From an uncultured Mycoplasmatota bacterium (GTDB taxonomy: Bacteria; Bacillota_I; Bacilli_A; RF39; UBA660), in contig CAMUBM010000050.1 in NCBI GenBank assembly GCA_947087145.1, forward strand, positions 1 through 6,335: a stretch of 6,335 nucleotides of DNA, written 5' to 3'. Below the pieces are notes generated by a model. The model worked only from the letters and a program-made list of their open reading frames with translations, was not told the DNA's origin and made no database searches. This document shows positions 6,158 to 6,335 of the stretch, in pieces. Position 1 is the stretch's first letter. Each line of letters starts with the position of its first letter. A program made the position numbers and the translations under genes.

Positions 6158-6313
6158 ATGAAAAAAATGATGATAGCAACATCTGTAGGAATGGCTTGCG
6201 GAGCAGGACTTGCTGCCTATGTATTAACCAATAAAAACACAAAGAAAAATGCGGATAAATTATTAAATACAATGATGGACGAAGCCAATCACATGATAAA
6301 AGCTAAAAATTAG
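6158..6313 (+). CDS. Small single-pass membrane protein, YtxH-like in shape
   Basis: A 51-residue protein with a strong ribosome site (AAGGAG at 6145-6150, 7 nt before the ATG). Residues 4-24 form one hydrophobic, Gly/Ala/Met-rich segment (ATSVGMACGAGLAAYVL) after two N-terminal lysines. A polar, Lys/Asn-rich tail follows that looks helical (NADKLLNTMMDEANHMIK). This resembles the plan of YtxH-like or other small Bacillota envelope proteins, but no family motif allows a firm name. The absence of a signal-peptidase or lipobox cysteine context suggests an anchored membrane peptide. It lies 34 nt after recD2 with no clear promoter between, so it is likely the last gene of the recD2 operon and ends directly at a terminator. 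A functional link to RecD2 is not shown. Confidence 0.8.
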   Translation: MKKMMIATSVGMACGAGLAAYVLTNKNTKKNADKLLNTMMDEANHMIKAKN

Positions 6314-6335
6314 AGAAGAGAAATCTTCTTTTTTT
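6314..6335 (+). terminator. Intrinsic terminator of the recD2 operon (cut by window end)
   Basis: Beginning at the base after the small gene's TAG, AGAAGA and TCTTCT form a perfect 6-bp stem closed by a GAAA (GNRA-type) tetraloop at 6320-6323. A T run continues to the end of the window. The stem may gain a G-U and an A-U pair by extending into the stop codon. The full T tract lies beyond the window. Confidence 0.75.

Overview
The window is AT-rich DNA (roughly 70% A+T by eye), and every credible gene is on the + strand with short intergenic gaps. Low GC, AAGGAG/AGGTG ribosome-binding sites, TATGATACAAT-type extended -10 boxes, A/T-rich hairpin terminators and a RecD2-type helicase point to a low-GC Bacillota or Mycoplasmatota-related bacterium, perhaps an uncultured gut lineage. 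Tryptophan is encoded by TGG and no credible gene has an in-frame TGA, so the standard bacterial code fits. The species cannot be named from this window.

Layout. Positions 1-1071 look like the end of an operon that begins upstream: the last codons of an unseen gene (ATGA overlap), a Nudix hydrolase (18-491) and, 7 nt later, a transglutaminase-like Cys/His/acid protein (499-1071). A compact promoter and RBS (about 1090-1110) then starts a second unit. It opens with a broken N-terminal piece of a RhuM-family gene (1116 to about 1303). After a one-base frameshift, this piece continues in frame into an EVE/PUA-like domain (to 1702). The stop region of this chimera overlaps by 13 nt a TTG-started gene for a three-part nucleic-acid repair enzyme: 5'-kinase, calcineurin-like phosphatase and RNA ligase (1690-3870). 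The unit closes with a palindromic terminator (3871-3897).

The third unit starts at a second, very similar promoter/RBS module whose -35 lies inside that terminator. It encodes the RecD2 helicase (3931-6123) and a 51-residue protein with one predicted membrane segment (6158-6313), and ends at a GAAA-loop terminator that runs off the window.

How the genes may work together. The kinase-phosphatase-ligase protein has everything needed to heal and seal cleaved RNA, such as tRNA cut by a ribotoxin: removal of the 3' or cyclic phosphate, 5' phosphorylation and joining. The EVE-like domain translated just before it may recognise a modified base. The RhuM remnant marks this locus as accessory DNA with past rearrangement. 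RecD2 appears to be a separate housekeeping DNA-repair unit. No tRNA, rRNA, CRISPR array, insertion sequence or gene-free stretch over 300 bases was seen.
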